NCBI RefSeq assembly: GCF_003033885.1
Contig: NZ_CP024081.1
Coordinates: 5,391,178 to 5,455,177, forward strand
DNA from: Pseudomonas rhizophila
GTDB taxonomy: Bacteria > Pseudomonadota > Gammaproteobacteria > Pseudomonadales > Pseudomonadaceae
Reading direction: 5' to 3'
Length of the DNA stretch: 64,000 nt
The position numbers and the translations under genes are program-made. The stretch's first letter is position 1. The number at the start of each line of letters is the position of its first letter. The notes under the pieces are model-generated. The model did no database searches. It was not told the DNA's origin and saw nothing but the letters and a program-made list of their open reading frames with translations. Positions 22,281 to 30,141 of the stretch are shown in pieces.

Positions 22281-22319
22281 AAAAAACGCCCCTGATCCAA
22301 GATCAGGGGCGTTTTTTGT
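22281..22319 (-). terminator. Terminator of yceI, symmetrical
   Basis: Stem ACGCCCCTGATC/GATCAGGGGCGT flanked by AAAAAA and TTTTTT, so it can work on both strands; it lies 13 bases after the yceI stop. Confidence 0.9.
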
Positions 22320-22331
22320 CAGGCGCGAATG

Positions 22332-22928
22332 TTATTTCGCTTTGACACCTTCAAACGAAACGTACAGCTCGACCACGTCGGACGTTGGGCCCAGGTCTTT
22401 CTGCTTGCCGAAATCGGAACGCTTGATGCTGGTGGTCCCTTCGAAGCCGGCACGGTAGCCGCCCCACGGGTCCTTGCCTTCACCCAGGAAGGTGGCTTTG
22501 ACCACGACAGGCTTGGTCACGCCCAGCAGGGTCAGGTCACCAGCCACGTCGGCGGTTTCCTTGCCATCAGCGTTCTTGCCGGTGGATTTGACGCTGGTGG
22601 ACACGAAGGTGGCCTTGGCAAATTTGCTCGCGTTCAGGAAGTCAGCACTGGCGATGTGCTTGTCGCGCTCGGCGTGGTTGGTGAACACGCTGGCGGTGTT
22701 CACGTTGAACTCGATCTTGCTGTCTTCAGGCTTGGCGGCGTCGAAGCTGAACTTGCCGTCGATGTCCTTGAAGGTACCGGTGATGTAGCTATAGCCCAGG
22801 TGGCTGATCTTGAAGTCGACGAAGGCGTGTTGGCCTTCCTTGTCGACCACGTAGTCGGCAGCCATGGCCTGACCGGCCGACAGCAGGGCAGAACCGATTG
22901 CCAGGGCGGCGAGCGTTTTTTTCAACAT
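22332..22928 (-). CDS. YceI-family periplasmic protein
   Basis: 198 residues. Signal peptide [23 protein letters not shown], then a lipocalin-like beta barrel that begins [35 protein letters not shown], the YceI signature. Family members bind isoprenoid-like lipids in a hydrophobic tunnel and respond to base or osmotic stress. AAGGAA lies about 10 bases before the ATG. The b561 gene begins 33 bases upstream on the same strand; this pairing of YceI with cytochrome b561 is common and suggests electron transfer involving a quinone-like lipid. Confidence 0.92.
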   Translation of the reverse strand: MLKKTLAALAIGSALLSAGQAMAADYVVDKEGQHAFVDFKISHLGYSYITGTFKDIDGKFSFDAAKPEDSKIEFNVNTASVFTNHAERDKHIASADFLNASKFAKATFVSTSVKSTGKNADGKETADVAGDLTLLGVTKPVVVKATFLGEGKDPWGGYRAGFEGTTSIKRSDFGKQKDLGPTSDVVELYVSFEGVKAK

Positions 22929-22960
22929 GCTTTCTATTCCTTTGGAGTCGAGGTTGAACA

Positions 22961-23512
22961 TCAGGCTTGGCGTCCCAGCATGCGCTTGAGGGTCGCGTCA
23001 CGATCGATAAAGTGGTGTTTCAATGCTGCCAACGCATGGAGGCCGGAGAAAATTACCAGCGCCCATGCCAGGTAGAAGTGAATCTGGCCGGCAACGTCTG
23101 CCTGATCGGGCAGTCCGGACACCAGCGCGGGTACTTCAAACAGACCAAACACCGGAATCCCGACACCGTCTGCGGTGGAAATCAGGTAACCGGCAATCAT
23201 CACGGCGAACAACCCGAGATACAGTGCGCTATGGCCAAGCTTGGCGCCGACGCGGGTCAGGCGGCCATAGGTTGACAAGGTCGGTGGTGGCGGACTGACA
23301 ACCCGCCAGATCACCCGCAGCAACATGACTGCCAGCAGCACCAAGCCAATGCTCTTGTGCAGGTCCGGCGCGTCTTTACGCCAAGTGCTGTAGTAATCCA
23401 AGCCGACCATCCACAGCCCCAGCGCGAACAGCCCGTACACCACCAGTGCAATGCCCCAGTGCAAAACGATGCTGACCCAGCCATAGCGAGAAGAAGAGTT
23501 GCGTAGCTGCAT
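22961..23512 (-). CDS. Cytochrome b561 family protein
   Basis: Inner-membrane dihaem cytochrome of 183 residues with four helices. Histidines expected to hold the haems are at IVLHWGIAL (helix 1), DLHKSIGL (helix 2) and in the last helix pair ([26 protein letters not shown]). It starts [19 protein letters not shown]. Such proteins oxidise quinol or scavenge superoxide. It is cotranscribed with yceI, whose start is 33 bases downstream. Confidence 0.93.
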   Translation of the reverse strand: MQLRNSSSRYGWVSIVLHWGIALVVYGLFALGLWMVGLDYYSTWRKDAPDLHKSIGLVLLAVMLLRVIWRVVSPPPPTLSTYGRLTRVGAKLGHSALYLGLFAVMIAGYLISTADGVGIPVFGLFEVPALVSGLPDQADVAGQIHFYLAWALVIFSGLHALAALKHHFIDRDATLKRMLGRQA

Positions 23513-23851
23513 TGCTCATATCCTGTGAAAACTGCGACCAAGACTAGCGAGTTATCTATCGATTTAAAGCGGAAAATTTTGCTTTGAAATATCGAGAAAT
23601 ACGATCATCAGTCTGGAGGGGGTGGGTTAAGGAAAGATTAAAGGGGAAACGGCGGGTGATGGCGAGGCGATCAGGCAGCCTTTGGGGCCTGTATGGACCT
23701 CATCACGAGCAGGTTCGCTCCCACAGGGGACCGCACCGGAGCCGTCACCGCCGTCCAACTATTTGTTCCATTCAATATATATCTATCGCCATTTTCACTT
23801 TCACCCTTGATCAAATGAGCGCTCCACAACTCATTGAACAAGGTGAACAAA
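23513..23851. other. AT-rich gap before the lectin gene
   Basis: 339 bases. It holds one degenerate half REP (CACGAGCAGGTTCGCTCCCAC, about 23702-23722) and an AT-rich stretch AATATATATCTAT (23774-23786), possibly part of the lectin promoter. No convincing gene. Confidence 0.5.
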
Positions 23852-24373
23852 ATGGCTGTTCGTTATACCCATTTTAAAGCTAACGGCTCGCCGCAATTAC
23901 CCCCTAATCAAACGATGTCCCCGGGGCAATACCTAAAATCCAGTAATGGGCGGTTCCGATTGATATTGCAGGCCGATGGAAACTTGGTAATCAAGGACCG
24001 CGAGGCAATTATCTGGACCGCTGGTGATAAACAACCTCACAGCGTCACGTTGTATCCAAGGAGAATGCGTGAACCTCTACAATTCGTCGTCAGCAACAGC
24101 GGCTTTCTTTATGATCCGTCCAGACGGCGATTGTGGATCGCCGAAAGCACCCACAGTACTGATAAGTCACTTTGGTATAACACTTGTATGACCATGCAGG
24201 ACGATGGAAACCTAGTCATTTTTGACATGCGAACAGGCAACCTCTGCTGGGCCCGCTTTGGCTTCGTTCCGGGACGTATGTCGAAGCCGAAGCGGGTCAG
24301 GATCCTGTTTGAGGACGTGCCAATTCATACGTGGTCATTTTCGTTACCCCCCTCTAAAAATTCTCTTAGGTAA
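23852..24373 (+). CDS. Single-domain relative of lectin-like bacteriocins (LlpA/putidacin L1 type)
   Basis: 173 residues, no signal peptide, as in LlpA proteins. Residues about 8-130 are a B-lectin (monocot mannose-binding) domain with two motifs of the QxDxNxVxY type, QADGNLVIK (40-48) and QDDGNLVIF (116-124), both lacking the final Tyr. The middle part DPSRRRLWIAES and the tail WARFGF...HTWSF recall, from memory, the N-domain and the extreme C-terminus of putidacin L1 (about 276 residues, two lectin domains). The second domain, with the functional mannose sites, is missing as if cut out in frame. AAGGTG is 6 bases before the ATG. Base composition is AT-richer than neighbours. It may be a bacteriocin, a degenerate copy, or a competitor of full-length LlpA. 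Confidence 0.75.
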   Translation: MAVRYTHFKANGSPQLPPNQTMSPGQYLKSSNGRFRLILQADGNLVIKDREAIIWTAGDKQPHSVTLYPRRMREPLQFVVSNSGFLYDPSRRRLWIAESTHSTDKSLWYNTCMTMQDDGNLVIFDMRTGNLCWARFGFVPGRMSKPKRVRILFEDVPIHTWSFSLPPSKNSLR

Positions 24374-24379
24374 TGTTAC

Positions 24380-24520
24380 TTAATGGGGTACTCGGACCTG
24401 TGGATCCATATCGCATCTGTACGCCAATTGAGGGTCGTATTTTTTAAGCGTCATACGACCGTCAGTAAAGCCTCTACTGGCGAGCATTATAAAGAACATC
24501 AAAGCTTCTATCGGTTTCAT
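24380..24520 (-). CDS. Small ORF, paralogue of the next one
   Basis: 46 codons, MKPIEALMFFIMLASRGF..., convergent with the lectin gene and ending 6 bases from its stop. The C-terminal half KKYDPQLAYRCDMDP matches PKRDPQLAHKCSIDP of the neighbouring ORF, and both have a GGAGCG ribosome site before ATGAAA. The N-terminus is hydrophobic but lacks the Cys a lipoprotein needs (Phe is at that place), so it may be a decayed duplicate. I know no family for it. Confidence 0.5.
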   Translation of the reverse strand: MKPIEALMFFIMLASRGFTDGRMTLKKYDPQLAYRCDMDPQVRVPH

Positions 24521-24555
24521 GGTCGCTCCAGTTTACGAGCCTGAAACTTGAAGAA

Positions 24556-24717
24556 TTAGTTTACCGAACACTCAGGCTTATATGGATCGATGGAGCATTT
24601 GTGTGCTAACTGCGGATCTCTTTTTGGAATCATCGGAATTGTCAAAGGATCCCGGCATTCGCCATACACACATCCATATATCGAAACCAATACAACCACT
24701 GCCATTAGTATTTTCAT
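24556..24717 (-). CDS. Small putative lipoprotein facing the lectin gene
   Basis: 53 codons starting ATGAAA with AGGAGCG 4 bases upstream. MKILMAVVVLVSIYGC is a short hydrophobic leader ending in Gly-Cys, a plausible lipobox. The mature peptide of about 38 residues has two more inner Cys plus one near the end (GECRDP, HKCSID, PECSVN) and several Pro. It shares the DPQLA(H/Y)(K/R)C motif with the next small ORF, which indicates tandem duplication. Function unknown. Its position beside a bacteriocin-like lectin suggests a protective or accessory role, but LlpA-type bacteriocins have no known immunity protein, so this is speculative. Confidence 0.55.
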   Translation of the reverse strand: MKILMAVVVLVSIYGCVYGECRDPLTIPMIPKRDPQLAHKCSIDPYKPECSVN

Positions 24718-24886
24718 ACGCGCTCCTGTTTTTCGAGGAGCCTAGACTTATGGCTTGGTAAGCGCTATAGCCTGCTTCTGGTTAAAGGGTGGGAAGTTTC
24801 CGATATATCGCCAAGGCGTGTAGGACGTAGCGCTTATTAAGCGACGCCGGGCTTTGAGTGGCGCCGCCGGTACGCTTGATACTGGA
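24718..24886. other. Gap between the small lipoprotein gene and the amine oxidase terminator
   Basis: About 170 bases, AT-richer at its left end. It should carry the promoter of the small lipoprotein ORFs, but I see no clear -10/-35 pair. Confidence 0.4.
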
Positions 24887-24914
24887 TAAAAAACGCGGCC
24901 CTTGAGCCGCGTTC
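24887..24914 (-). terminator. Terminator of the amine oxidase gene
   Basis: Stem AACGCGGC/GCCGCGTT with a six-base loop; on the minus strand it is followed by TTTTTT. It starts 15 bases after the stop codon. Confidence 0.88.
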
Positions 24915-24928
24915 TTTCCACCTGATCG

Positions 24929-26686
24929 TTACTGAGCCTTGGTTTCAGTAGTCGTCGTCGGTTTGACTGCCGGCTTCTTCGCCGGCGGGGCCTTTTTCAC
25001 CGGAGCCTTGGCCGGGGCTTTTTTGGCCGGGGTCTTGGCGGCTGGTTTTTTCACCGCTGGTTTGGTGGTTGCTTTCTTGGCGGGCTCAACTTTCGCCGGG
25101 GCTGGCGCGGATGGTGCCACCGGTGCGGGCGCTGGGGCGGGTGCCGGCACTGGAGCAGGCGCTACCGGCTCCGGAGCCTTGACCGGCTCCGGCTTCTTGT
25201 CGTCATCCGAGCCACCAAACAGGTTGGAGAAAAAATTACCCTTCTTCGCCGCCACCGCACCGGCAGCTGCTGCCGCTGCCACCGGCACGACCTTGGCCGG
25301 TTCAAACGATTTGCCCGCCGCCAGGTCTTCAACCTGGCTGGCTGCCCGCTGACCGCTACGCAACGCGCCCTCCAGAGTGCCCGGATACAAGGTGTCGGTG
25401 TGTTCGCCGGCAAAGGCTACGCGCTGCAACGGCATTTCCCACAGGCGCCAGTACTTGCTGATCTGGCCCGGTCCGAAGGCCAGGTACGCGCCGCCCATGG
25501 ACGGGTCGGTGCTGTAGCGGCGAATTTCATAACCGGTGAAAGCACCCCGGGCCTGCGGGTAAAACGCGTGCAAGCGAATCAGCACCTGATCGGCCATCTG
25601 CTTGTCACCAAAGGCCTGCATCACCCGGGCGTTGTCGCCGGACAGATTGATGACCACATTGGCGCCGCCCTTCATGGCCGGCTCGATCCACATCATGCCC
25701 AGACCGGTGTTGCTGTAGATCTCACCCGACATGCGCGCCTTGCTGTCCCAGACCGGGGTCTTGAACTTGAGCATGATCTGGTCGCGCCAGCCGTAGTTGG
25801 TGCCCTTGATCGCGCCCTGATGCCGGGCGTCCAGGGCCGGGGTCAGCTGGATTTTGTTCAGGGCTCGCAACGGCACCGCCAGCACTACGTAGTCAGCTTG
25901 ATAGCCGACGCTGCCAACCTTGACGGTAACGCCGTCCTTGTCCTGGGAGATGGCCGAGACGGGCGAGCTGGTCTTGATGGTTTTCAGTTGCTTGACGAAA
26001 GCCTGGGCCAACACAGGGCTGCCACCCAGCAGGCGCGCGGCGCGCAGGTCACGGTCGGACACACCACGGTAGACCCGGGTTTGCTGGGCAAAATACAGCA
26101 ACGACAGTCGCGACGGCTCGTCATAGCGGGTGCGGATCTGCTGGTTCACCAACTGCCGCGCGGTGGTCGGCAATTGCAGACGGTCGAGCCAGTTGGAGAC
26201 ACTGATCTGGTCCAGTGCGTGCAACGTGTTGTTGGCCGACGGGTTCTGTGGGTCTTCAATGGAACGGGCCAGGTCGTCCAGGGTGGTTTCGTAACGTTTG
26301 AGGGCCTCAGCCGTGGCCGGTTGCTTGGTCGCCAGGTCAGCGGCGGTGAGGTAGGTGCCGTCGATCAAATAGCTGGGGGTGCGCACGAACTCCGGGGCCG
26401 GTGTGGTGCTCAGCTTGAAGGTCGAGATGTACTTGTTCAGTACCGGCTGAGTTTTTTCGTTGCCGATCCATTCACTGGTGGCCATGCCCGAACGACCGCC
26501 CAGGCTTGGCTTGGCTTCCAGCAGGGTTACCTGCCAGCCTTTGTTCTGCAGCTCGTAGGCCGCCGTGAGCCCCGCCAGGCCGCCGCCGATGACGATCACC
26601 GTCGGTTGCTTGTCCTTGGCCAGCGCACACACGCTGAACAGCCCTATCACCACCAGCGCACAGGCGCGCAGCCAACCAGCAGACAT
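24929..26686 (-). CDS. Exported FAD amine oxidase with an Ala/Pro/Lys-rich histone-like tail
   Basis: 585 residues. Signal peptide MSAGWLRACALVVIGLFSVCALA; then a flavin monoamine oxidase fold with the dinucleotide motif VIVIGGGLAGLTAAYE (about 30-45), the GGRSG loop, and the C-terminal FAD signature VAFAGEHTDTLYPGTLEGALRSGQRAA. From about residue 475 the sequence changes to an Ala/Pro-rich linker and then PAKK/KKAPAK repeats resembling histone H1 or AlgP, with a short segment NFFSNLFGG between. The oxidase substrate is unknown. The tail would be periplasmic if the signal works, and could bind polyanions. Divergent from bioA. Confidence 0.85.
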   Translation of the reverse strand: MSAGWLRACALVVIGLFSVCALAKDKQPTVIVIGGGLAGLTAAYELQNKGWQVTLLEAKPSLGGRSGMATSEWIGNEKTQPVLNKYISTFKLSTTPAPEFVRTPSYLIDGTYLTAADLATKQPATAEALKRYETTLDDLARSIEDPQNPSANNTLHALDQISVSNWLDRLQLPTTARQLVNQQIRTRYDEPSRLSLLYFAQQTRVYRGVSDRDLRAARLLGGSPVLAQAFVKQLKTIKTSSPVSAISQDKDGVTVKVGSVGYQADYVVLAVPLRALNKIQLTPALDARHQGAIKGTNYGWRDQIMLKFKTPVWDSKARMSGEIYSNTGLGMMWIEPAMKGGANVVINLSGDNARVMQAFGDKQMADQVLIRLHAFYPQARGAFTGYEIRRYSTDPSMGGAYLAFGPGQISKYWRLWEMPLQRVAFAGEHTDTLYPGTLEGALRSGQRAASQVEDLAAGKSFEPAKVVPVAAAAAAGAVAAKKGNFFSNLFGGSDDDKKPEPVKAPEPVAPAPVPAPAPAPAPVAPSAPAPAKVEPAKKATTKPAVKKPAAKTPAKKAPAKAPVKKAPPAKKPAVKPTTTTETKAQ

Positions 26687-26910
26687 TCAGCGAACTCCGG
26701 AATAAAACGCAGGAACGATCAGTTTTTCGAGCCAGACGGCTCAGAGAACGGCGAAGAATACGTCAGCCACCCCAGCGCCGCCAGCGGCGTCTATCGCCTT
26801 ACTCAAGGTAGCAGGAATGACACAATGGGTTGTCCCCGGGGCTGCCATTGCATAGGCTTGCCCGATTGTTTTGCCCGCGCCCGCCGCGAGCCGCCTCGAG
26901 GAGACTGTAT

Positions 26911-28317
26911 ATGGGCCTGAATAACCAGTGGATGCAACGCGATCTCGCGGTGCTATGGCATCCCTGCACCCAGATGAAAGACCACGAAAAGCTGCCGCTG
27001 ATCCCGATCAAGCGCGGTGAAGGCGTGTGGCTGGAAGACTTCGAAGGCAAGCGCTACCTCGATGCCGTCAGTTCCTGGTGGGTCAACGTGTTCGGCCATG
27101 CCAACCCGCGGATCAACCAGCGCATCAAGGACCAGGTCGATCAACTGGAGCATGTGATCCTCGCCGGCTTCAGTCACCAGCCGGTGATCGAACTGTCCGA
27201 GCGCCTGGTGAAGATGACGCCTGAAGGCCTGACCCGGTGTTTCTACGCCGATAACGGCTCGTCCTGCATCGAAGTGGCGATGAAGATGAGCTTTCACTAC
27301 TGGATCAATCGTGGCCAGCCGGCCAAGAAGCGCTTCGTCACCCTGAGCAACAGCTACCACGGCGAAACCATCGCCGCGATGTCGGTGGGCGACGTGCCGC
27401 TGTTCACCGAAACCTACAAGGCGTTGCTGCTGGACACGATCAAAGTGCCGAGCCCCGATTGCTACCTCCGCCCCGAAGGCATGAGCTGGGAAGAGCATTC
27501 GCGCAATCTGTTCGCGGCCATGGAACAGACCTTGGCCGAACACCACGACACCGTGGCCGCCGTAATCGTCGAGCCGCTGATCCAGGGCGCCGGTGGCATG
27601 CGCATGTATCACCCGGTGTACCTGAAACTGCTGCGCGAGGCTTGCGACCGCTATGGCGTGCACCTGATCCACGACGAAATCGCCGTCGGCTTCGGCCGCA
27701 CCGGCACGATGTTCGCCTGTGAACAGGCCGGTATCACCCCGGACTTCCTTTGTTTGTCCAAGGCCCTGACCGGCGGCTACCTGCCGCTGGCGGCGTGCGT
27801 GACGACCGATGAGGTCTACAGCGCGTTCTACGACGACTACCCGACCCTGCGCGCCTTCCTGCATTCCCACAGCTACACGGGCAACCCGTTGGCCTGCGCA
27901 GCGGCCCTGGCGACGCTGGATATCTTCGAAGAAGACAACGTCATCGAAAACAACAAGGCCCTCGCCCAACGCATGGCAAGCGCCACCGCGCACCTGGCCG
28001 ATCACCCGAACGTGGCCGAAGTGCGCCAGACCGGCATGGTCCTGGCCATCGAGATGGTCAAGGACAAGGCGAGCAAGACCGCTTACCCATGGCAGGAACG
28101 TCGCGGTCTGACGGTGTTCCAGCATGCTCTGGAGCGCGGCGCATTGCTGCGGCCGCTGGGCAGCGTGGTGTATTTCCTGCCGCCGTATGTCATCACCCCC
28201 GAGCAAATCGACTTCCTGGCTGAAGTGGCCAGCGAGGGCATCGACATCGCCACCCGGGACAAGGTCAGCGTGGCGGTGCCGAAGGATTTTCATCCCGGTT
28301 TCCGTGATCCGGGTTAA
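26911..28317 (+). CDS. bioA: Adenosylmethionine-8-amino-7-oxononanoate aminotransferase
   Basis: PLP enzyme of biotin synthesis that makes 7,8-diaminopelargonate using SAM as amino donor. 468 residues. The start MGLNNQWMQRDLAVLWHPCTQMKDHE has the family's HPCTQM; SYHGET, HDEIAVGFGRTG and LSKALTGG follow, the Lys at 284 being the PLP-binding one. GAGGAG is 8 bases before the ATG. The other bio genes are not in the window. Annotated separately from the REP-like repeat downstream that divides it from rsmE. Confidence 0.97.
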   Translation: MGLNNQWMQRDLAVLWHPCTQMKDHEKLPLIPIKRGEGVWLEDFEGKRYLDAVSSWWVNVFGHANPRINQRIKDQVDQLEHVILAGFSHQPVIELSERLVKMTPEGLTRCFYADNGSSCIEVAMKMSFHYWINRGQPAKKRFVTLSNSYHGETIAAMSVGDVPLFTETYKALLLDTIKVPSPDCYLRPEGMSWEEHSRNLFAAMEQTLAEHHDTVAAVIVEPLIQGAGGMRMYHPVYLKLLREACDRYGVHLIHDEIAVGFGRTGTMFACEQAGITPDFLCLSKALTGGYLPLAACVTTDEVYSAFYDDYPTLRAFLHSHSYTGNPLACAAALATLDIFEEDNVIENNKALAQRMASATAHLADHPNVAEVRQTGMVLAIEMVKDKASKTAYPWQERRGLTVFQHALERGALLRPLGSVVYFLPPYVITPEQIDFLAEVASEGIDIATRDKVSVAVPKDFHPGFRDPG

Positions 28318-28344
28318 ACCCCGGTGTTCTTGTTGGAATACTGT

Positions 28345-28492
28345 TGTGGCGAGGGGATTTATCCCCGCTGGGCTGCGCAGCAGCCCTAAAACCGGACACT
28401 CCGATACTTCAGGCAAATCGCGTTGTAAGCATTTGGGGTTGCTTCGCAGCCCAGCGGGGCGGTGCGACGTTTCGCTAAATCCCCTCGCCACA
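28345..28492. repeat. Second-family inverted repeat between bioA and rsmE
   Basis: Outer arms TGTGGCGAGGGGATTTA and TAAATCCCCTCGCCACA, inner arms CCCCGCTGGGCTGCG and CGCAGCCCAGCGGGG. A long imperfect palindrome distinct from the REP family; a relative is at 58932-59028. Confidence 0.75.
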
Positions 28493-28517
28493 GGTTTAAC
28501 TTTTTCAGAGATTCGAA

Positions 28518-29237
28518 ATGAGACTGTCCCGCTTCTTCATCGACGCCCCCCTCAGCCTCGGCGCTCACGAACTGCCCGAAGCCCAGGCCCACTACATCGG
28601 TCGGGTGCTGCGCATGGCCGAGGGCGATGCGGTGCAGGTGTTCGACGGCTCTGGCCAGGAGTTTCGCGGCACCCTGGCCGAAGTCGGCAAAAAACGCGTG
28701 CTTGTGCAGTTGAACGAACAATTCGCCGGGCAGGTTGAATCGCCCTTGCGCATCCACCTCGGTCAGGGCCTGTCCCGGGGCGAGCGCATGGACTGGGCGA
28801 TCCAGAAAGCTACCGAACTGGGCGTCAACGAGATCACGCCGATTTTCAGCGAGCGCTGCGAAGTGCGCCTCAAGGACGAACGCGCCGACAAACGCCTGCT
28901 GCACTGGCGCCAGGTGGCGATCAGCGCTTGCGAGCAGTGCGGGCGCTCCACCGTGCCGGTGATCCACCCGCCGCTGCTACTGGCCGACTGGCTGAAGCAA
29001 ACCGACGCCGAACTGAAACTGGTGCTGCACCCGGTGGCCGAGCCGCTGGTCAGCCATGCCAGACCGTCGAGCCTGGCCTTCCTGATCGGCCCCGAAGGCG
29101 GTTTGTCGGATGCCGAAGTGGCACAAGCCGGGACCGCCGGCTACCACGCCGCCCGCCTCGGCCCGCGCGTGCTGCGCACTGAAACCGCACCGGTGGTGGC
29201 ACTGGCCGTGGCACAGCAGCTGTGGGGGGATTTCTAA
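28518..29237 (+). CDS. rsmE: 16S rRNA (uracil-1498-N3)-methyltransferase
   Basis: SPOUT-fold SAM enzyme that methylates U1498 in the small ribosomal subunit. 239 residues. N-terminal PUA-like part MRLSRFFIDAPLSLG...HYIGRVLRMAEGD, then GLSRGERMDWAIQKATELGVNEITPIFSERC, and the C-terminal trefoil knot signature FLIGPEGGLSDAEV and LGPRVLRTETAPVVAL. Full length. Downstream of bioA but separated by a large inverted repeat. Confidence 0.96.
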   Translation: MRLSRFFIDAPLSLGAHELPEAQAHYIGRVLRMAEGDAVQVFDGSGQEFRGTLAEVGKKRVLVQLNEQFAGQVESPLRIHLGQGLSRGERMDWAIQKATELGVNEITPIFSERCEVRLKDERADKRLLHWRQVAISACEQCGRSTVPVIHPPLLLADWLKQTDAELKLVLHPVAEPLVSHARPSSLAFLIGPEGGLSDAEVAQAGTAGYHAARLGPRVLRTETAPVVALAVAQQLWGDF

Positions 29238-29303
29238 AGTCGAATGAAGAAGCCGTGTGGGAGCGAGCCTGCTCCCTCCCACAGGACCAGCGGTGGTTAT
29301 GAG

Positions 29304-29921
29304 CTAGAGCACATAGAACAAGATCGCCACAAAATGCAGCAAACTGCCGGCGATCACGAACAGATGCCAGATGCCATGGGCGTGCCGCAACCGATGGTCC
29401 AGCGCGAAAAAGACAATGCCGACGGTGTACAACACACCACCCGAAGCCAGCCAGGCAAAGCCGGCGCTGCCCAAGGCGGCCAATAACGGTTTGACCGCCA
29501 CCAGCACGATCCAGCCCATCACCGCGTAGATCACGATCGACAGGATTCGTGCTTCAGAGCGCGGCTTGATCTCCTGCAAGATCCCGATCAGCGCCAGCCC
29601 CCAGACAATCCCGAACAAGGTCCAGCCCCACGGCCCGCGCAGGGTGACCAGGCAGAACGGCGTATAGCTGCCGGCGATCAGCAGATAGATCGAAAAGTGA
29701 TCGACCTTCTGCATGATTGCTTTCTTGCGCCCGCGCACACTGTGGTAAACCGTCGAAGCGCTGTACAGCACCAGCAAGGTGAAACCGTAGATCGCCACGC
29801 TGACGATTTTCCACGCATCGCCCGTCATCCCGGCAATTACCAGCAACCACACCGCCCCGATAAAAGCCGCCACCGCCCCGACCAGGTGGGTCCAGGCGTT
29901 GAGTCGCTCTCCGTGATACAT
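29304..29921 (-). CDS. Hemolysin III / PAQR-family membrane protein
   Basis: 205 residues, seven predicted helices. It begins MYHGERLNAWTHLVGAVAAFIGAVWLL; the ERLNAWTHL motif, STVYHS (helix 3), KVDHFSIYLLIAGSYTP and the C-terminal GIWHLFVIAGSLLHF hold the conserved Ser, Asp and His residues of the HlyIII/YqfA family, proposed to bind zinc like a ceramidase. Function is unclear. The start was chosen for GAGGTGGG upstream and because longer in-frame sequence lies in a REP pair. Confidence 0.9.
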   Translation of the reverse strand: MYHGERLNAWTHLVGAVAAFIGAVWLLVIAGMTGDAWKIVSVAIYGFTLLVLYSASTVYHSVRGRKKAIMQKVDHFSIYLLIAGSYTPFCLVTLRGPWGWTLFGIVWGLALIGILQEIKPRSEARILSIVIYAVMGWIVLVAVKPLLAALGSAGFAWLASGGVLYTVGIVFFALDHRLRHAHGIWHLFVIAGSLLHFVAILFYVL

Positions 29922-29995
29922 CCAGTCCCACCTCACATTCCAAAACAGACGCCAAGGCTCAGGCTTGGCGCTACAAAGTGCAATGTTTAGCTCTC

Positions 29996-30083
29996 TGTGG
30001 GAGCAAGGCTTGCCCGCGATGAAGATAACGCGGTGCCTCAGGAGCCTAGTCGCCTGCATCGCGAGCAAGCTTTGCTCCCACAG
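29996..30083. repeat. REP inverted pair in the HlyIII-mdcR divergent gap
   Basis: Facing cores TGTGGGAGCAAGGCTTGCCC and GCGAGCAAGCTTTGCTCCCA, a variant with CAAGGCTTG in the centre. Confidence 0.8.
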
Positions 30084-30141
30084 ATCAACATCCTCCTACC
30101 GATTGGGGCACAATCGGGCGATACGAATAAGAGTCCACCCC

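Noticed and set aside
25100..25300. The lysine/proline tail of the amine oxidase as a frameshift into another frame
   Set aside because: The tail has coherent PAKK/APA repeats with a proper stop and terminator after it, as in real low-complexity proteins.
29258..29290. A REP pair after rsmE
   Set aside because: Only a scrambled single REP-like unit (GTGGGAGCGAGCCTGCTCCC) is present; too degenerate to list.
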